From the NCBI GenBank assembly GCA_018224415.1, contig JAGTUZ010000095.1, positions 1 through 6,375 on the forward strand: a stretch of 6,375 nt of DNA, read 5' to 3'. A program made the translations under genes and the position numbers. A model generated the notes under the pieces. It made no database searches. It was not told where the DNA came from and worked only from the letters and a program-made list of their open reading frames with translations. Shown here piece after piece: positions 4,793 through 6,375 of this stretch. Origin of the DNA: Bacteroidota bacterium (GTDB taxonomy: Bacteria > Bacteroidota > Ignavibacteria > SZUA-365). Every line of letters begins with the position of its first letter. The stretch's first letter is position 1.

Positions 4793-6375
4793 TCAGATCA
4801 GGATCTGCGAGACGAGGCCGCCGATGCCCAGGGCGAGCACGAGACTGCCGACCCAGATGATGGCGCCCTCGCGCAACCCGCGCTCCTTGAGCATGACCAT
4901 GAGCGACGCCACGCAGGGAACAAACAGGGTGATGGTTACCAGCGCGGCGACGGTCTGGAAGGGATCGAGGTTGAGATCGTAGAGTCCGGCCGCGCCAAAA
5001 TCCCGCCGCACCAGGCCCATGACAAACGCGGTCGACGCCTCGCGCGGCAGCTGCAGCCACGTTACGACGAGAGGTTCGAGCGCGTCCATGATGCGTTCGA
5101 GCGCACCGGTCACCTGCAGGATGCTCACCGAGAGCGCACCGATGAAGAACCAGGGACTGGCTTCCTTCATGAAAAACCAGGTTTTGTACGCGGTTTTCTT
5201 CACCACATTGTCGATACGCGGCATCCGCATGTGCGGCAGGTCGATCAGCAACGGGGAGGTCTCGCCGGGCAGGCTGCGGTTCATCACCGTACCGACCAGC
5301 ACGAGAAAAGAGAAAATGACACCGGCGTAGATCACGGTAGCCGTGGCACCGGCGGTGGCAAGCAGCGCGGCGATCACGCCGAGCTGCGCCGAACAGGGAA
5401 TCGCCAATTGGAGAATGGTCGTGGCGATGGTCTTCTCGCGCTGCGTGCCCAGAAGGCGTGTGGTGATGGTGGCCATGGTCACGCATCCGAAGCCGAGAAT
5501 GAGTGGAATGACGGCGCGCCCGTTGAGTCCCACGAAACGCAGCACGCGGTCGACCAGCGTCGCCAGCCGCGGCAGGTAACCGCTGTCTTCCAGCACCGAC
5601 AGGGCGAAGTAGAAGCCCAGCACCAGCGGAAGCAGCAGGAACACCAGATACGTCAGCGTCATGGTGACAGCGCCGAATTCTCCGAAGAACAGCACCATCC
5701 ATGGACTGTCGAAGGCGAAGTGATATTCGGCGTCGTGTCCGGCCGGGAGCGCGCGCGCTTCCGCCCAGCGGTCATAGTCGGCTTTCAATCCCTCGGAGAA
5801 ACGGAAATCACGACTTTCGGCGACCTCGCCTTCGGCGTCGAGCACGTCGACGGTCACGGTCGTGGCAGCACTACCAGCGAGCCAGGACTTGATGTGGAAT
5901 TCGACGAACCCCTTGCCCACCGTGCCTTCGGTAAAGCCGACGATGTCCTGCGCCACAAACACGCCCACGAAGAAATACAGTGCGGCGAGGATCACAGCGA
6001 GGATGGGGAAACCCAGCAGCGGACTGACCGACCAGCGTCCCAGCCGCGCGGAGATGCGGGTCCCTGCCTGCTCGTCGATGACAACACGCTGGAGCATCTT
6101 GTTGACGCGGTTTCGCCGGCCAATATAGACCTCCTCGCGGCGGGCGGGATCCACGGGCGCAAGCCCGTGCCGCTGTGCCACAACCACGTCCCCCTCGAGC
6201 ACGAGCAGGGCCTCGGACTGCGAGCCCACGGAAGCGAGCATGGTATGCAGTTCGGCATGCAACGCCCGGTGCTGCTTCCCTTCGCGCGCGTTCACCACGA
6301 GTTCGTGGATCTCTTCGAGCCCTTTCTTCCTGACGGCGACCGTACCGATGACGGGGATTCCGAGTTCCTCCTCCA
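4793..6375 (-). CDS. feoB: Ferrous iron transporter FeoB, variant gate type (N-terminus outside window)
   Basis: The minus-strand frame is open from the right edge to the TGA at 4795-4793, giving 526 complete codons. FeoB proteins have an N-terminal G domain and a membrane domain that carries Fe2+ across the cytoplasmic membrane. The visible part starts with ELGIPVIGTVAVRKKGLEEIHEL, the end of the G domain, then a helical linker (about 6100-6300) and the membrane domain. Gate-type motifs are GFGCVTMATITTR (5456-5494), AIPCSAQLGV (around 5370-5405), GLVRRDFGAAG (around 4980-5015) and FVPCVASL (4901-4924). Canonical FeoB has GCNVPAIMATR and PFMSCSARLPVY instead, so this belongs to a divergent subtype that I recall from Geobacter-like bacteria. 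A hydrophilic stretch of about 60 residues (about 5699-5878) interrupts the early membrane region and is probably extracytoplasmic. No feoA is seen downstream. Orientation matches the YbbR-like gene. Confidence 0.93.
   Translation of the reverse strand, partial: EEELGIPVIGTVAVRKKGLEEIHELVVNAREGKQHRALHAELHTMLASVGSQSEALLVLEGDVVVAQRHGLAPVDPARREEVYIGRRNRVNKMLQRVVIDEQAGTRISARLGRWSVSPLLGFPILAVILAALYFFVGVFVAQDIVGFTEGTVGKGFVEFHIKSWLAGSAATTVTVDVLDAEGEVAESRDFRFSEGLKADYDRWAEARALPAGHDAEYHFAFDSPWMVLFFGEFGAVTMTLTYLVFLLLPLVLGFYFALSVLEDSGYLPRLATLVDRVLRFVGLNGRAVIPLILGFGCVTMATITTRLLGTQREKTIATTILQLAIPCSAQLGVIAALLATAGATATVIYAGVIFSFLVLVGTVMNRSLPGETSPLLIDLPHMRMPRIDNVVKKTAYKTWFFMKEASPWFFIGALSVSILQVTGALERIMDALEPLVVTWLQLPREASTAFVMGLVRRDFGAAGLYDLNLDPFQTVAALVTITLFVPCVASLMVMLKERGLREGAIIWVGSLVLALGIGGLVSQILI

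Noticed and set aside
4734..4793. 19-codon open frame whose ATG overlaps the feoB stop (TGATG)
   Set aside because: The overlap resembles translational coupling, but the peptide is tiny, unrecognised and lies in the promoter gap. There is too little support to call it a gene.
4734..5702. Alternate-frame minus-strand open frame within feoB
   Set aside because: It has Arg/Ala-rich shadow composition and overlaps the confirmed FeoB membrane domain in another frame.

Overview
The window reads as ordinary chromosome from a GC-rich member of the Bacteroidota/Chlorobiota (FCB) side of the bacterial tree. The placement is an inference. It rests on the SerC sequence type (motifs SHRSKEF, YTSNNTIYGTEY, GAQKNLGPAG, SMFNTPP and DRSLMNVTF closely resemble the Bacteroidetes-type enzyme), on a short ACT-less phosphoglycerate dehydrogenase beside a DUF1015 gene, and on a YbbR-like protein of the kind common in that group. 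I cannot name a genus.

Layout, left to right. Positions 1-960 (minus) hold the first 320 codons of serC, cut by the window edge. A 250-bp divergent intergenic region (961-1210) follows. It holds a plausible forward promoter and a GC-rich structured leader, and it gives way to a short serA (1211-2119, plus). A 140-bp gap with a degenerate 22-bp tandem repeat and a perfect 9-bp hairpin separates serA from a DUF1015 gene (2260-3501, plus). The convergent gap 3502-3763 is almost filled by a 229-bp imperfect inverted repeat (3498-3726) plus a separate perfect 13-bp hairpin (3735-3763). Beyond it, on the minus strand, lie a membrane-anchored YbbR-like protein (3764-4705) with a good-looking own promoter, and the C-terminal 526 residues of a variant FeoB ferrous-iron transporter (4793-6375, N-terminus outside the window).

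Functionally, serC and serA encode consecutive steps of the phosphorylated serine pathway: SerA oxidises 3-phosphoglycerate and SerC transaminates the product. The DUF1015 protein sits directly downstream of serA and is a guilt-by-association candidate for a linked function. No phosphoserine phosphatase is visible. The feoB and ybbR genes form an unrelated membrane-protein pair facing the other way.

No obvious new defence, mobile or biosynthetic system is present. The most unusual structure is the 229-bp fold-back element between the convergent genes. Its two arms align without gaps except for exactly two extra 7-bp units in one arm, which suggests a dispersed palindromic repeat with a slippage-prone heptad tract. 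Secondary points of interest are a duplicated ribosome-binding/start block ahead of serC, the atypical gate motifs and extra loop of FeoB, and the conserved-looking DGHHR signature of the DUF1015 protein.
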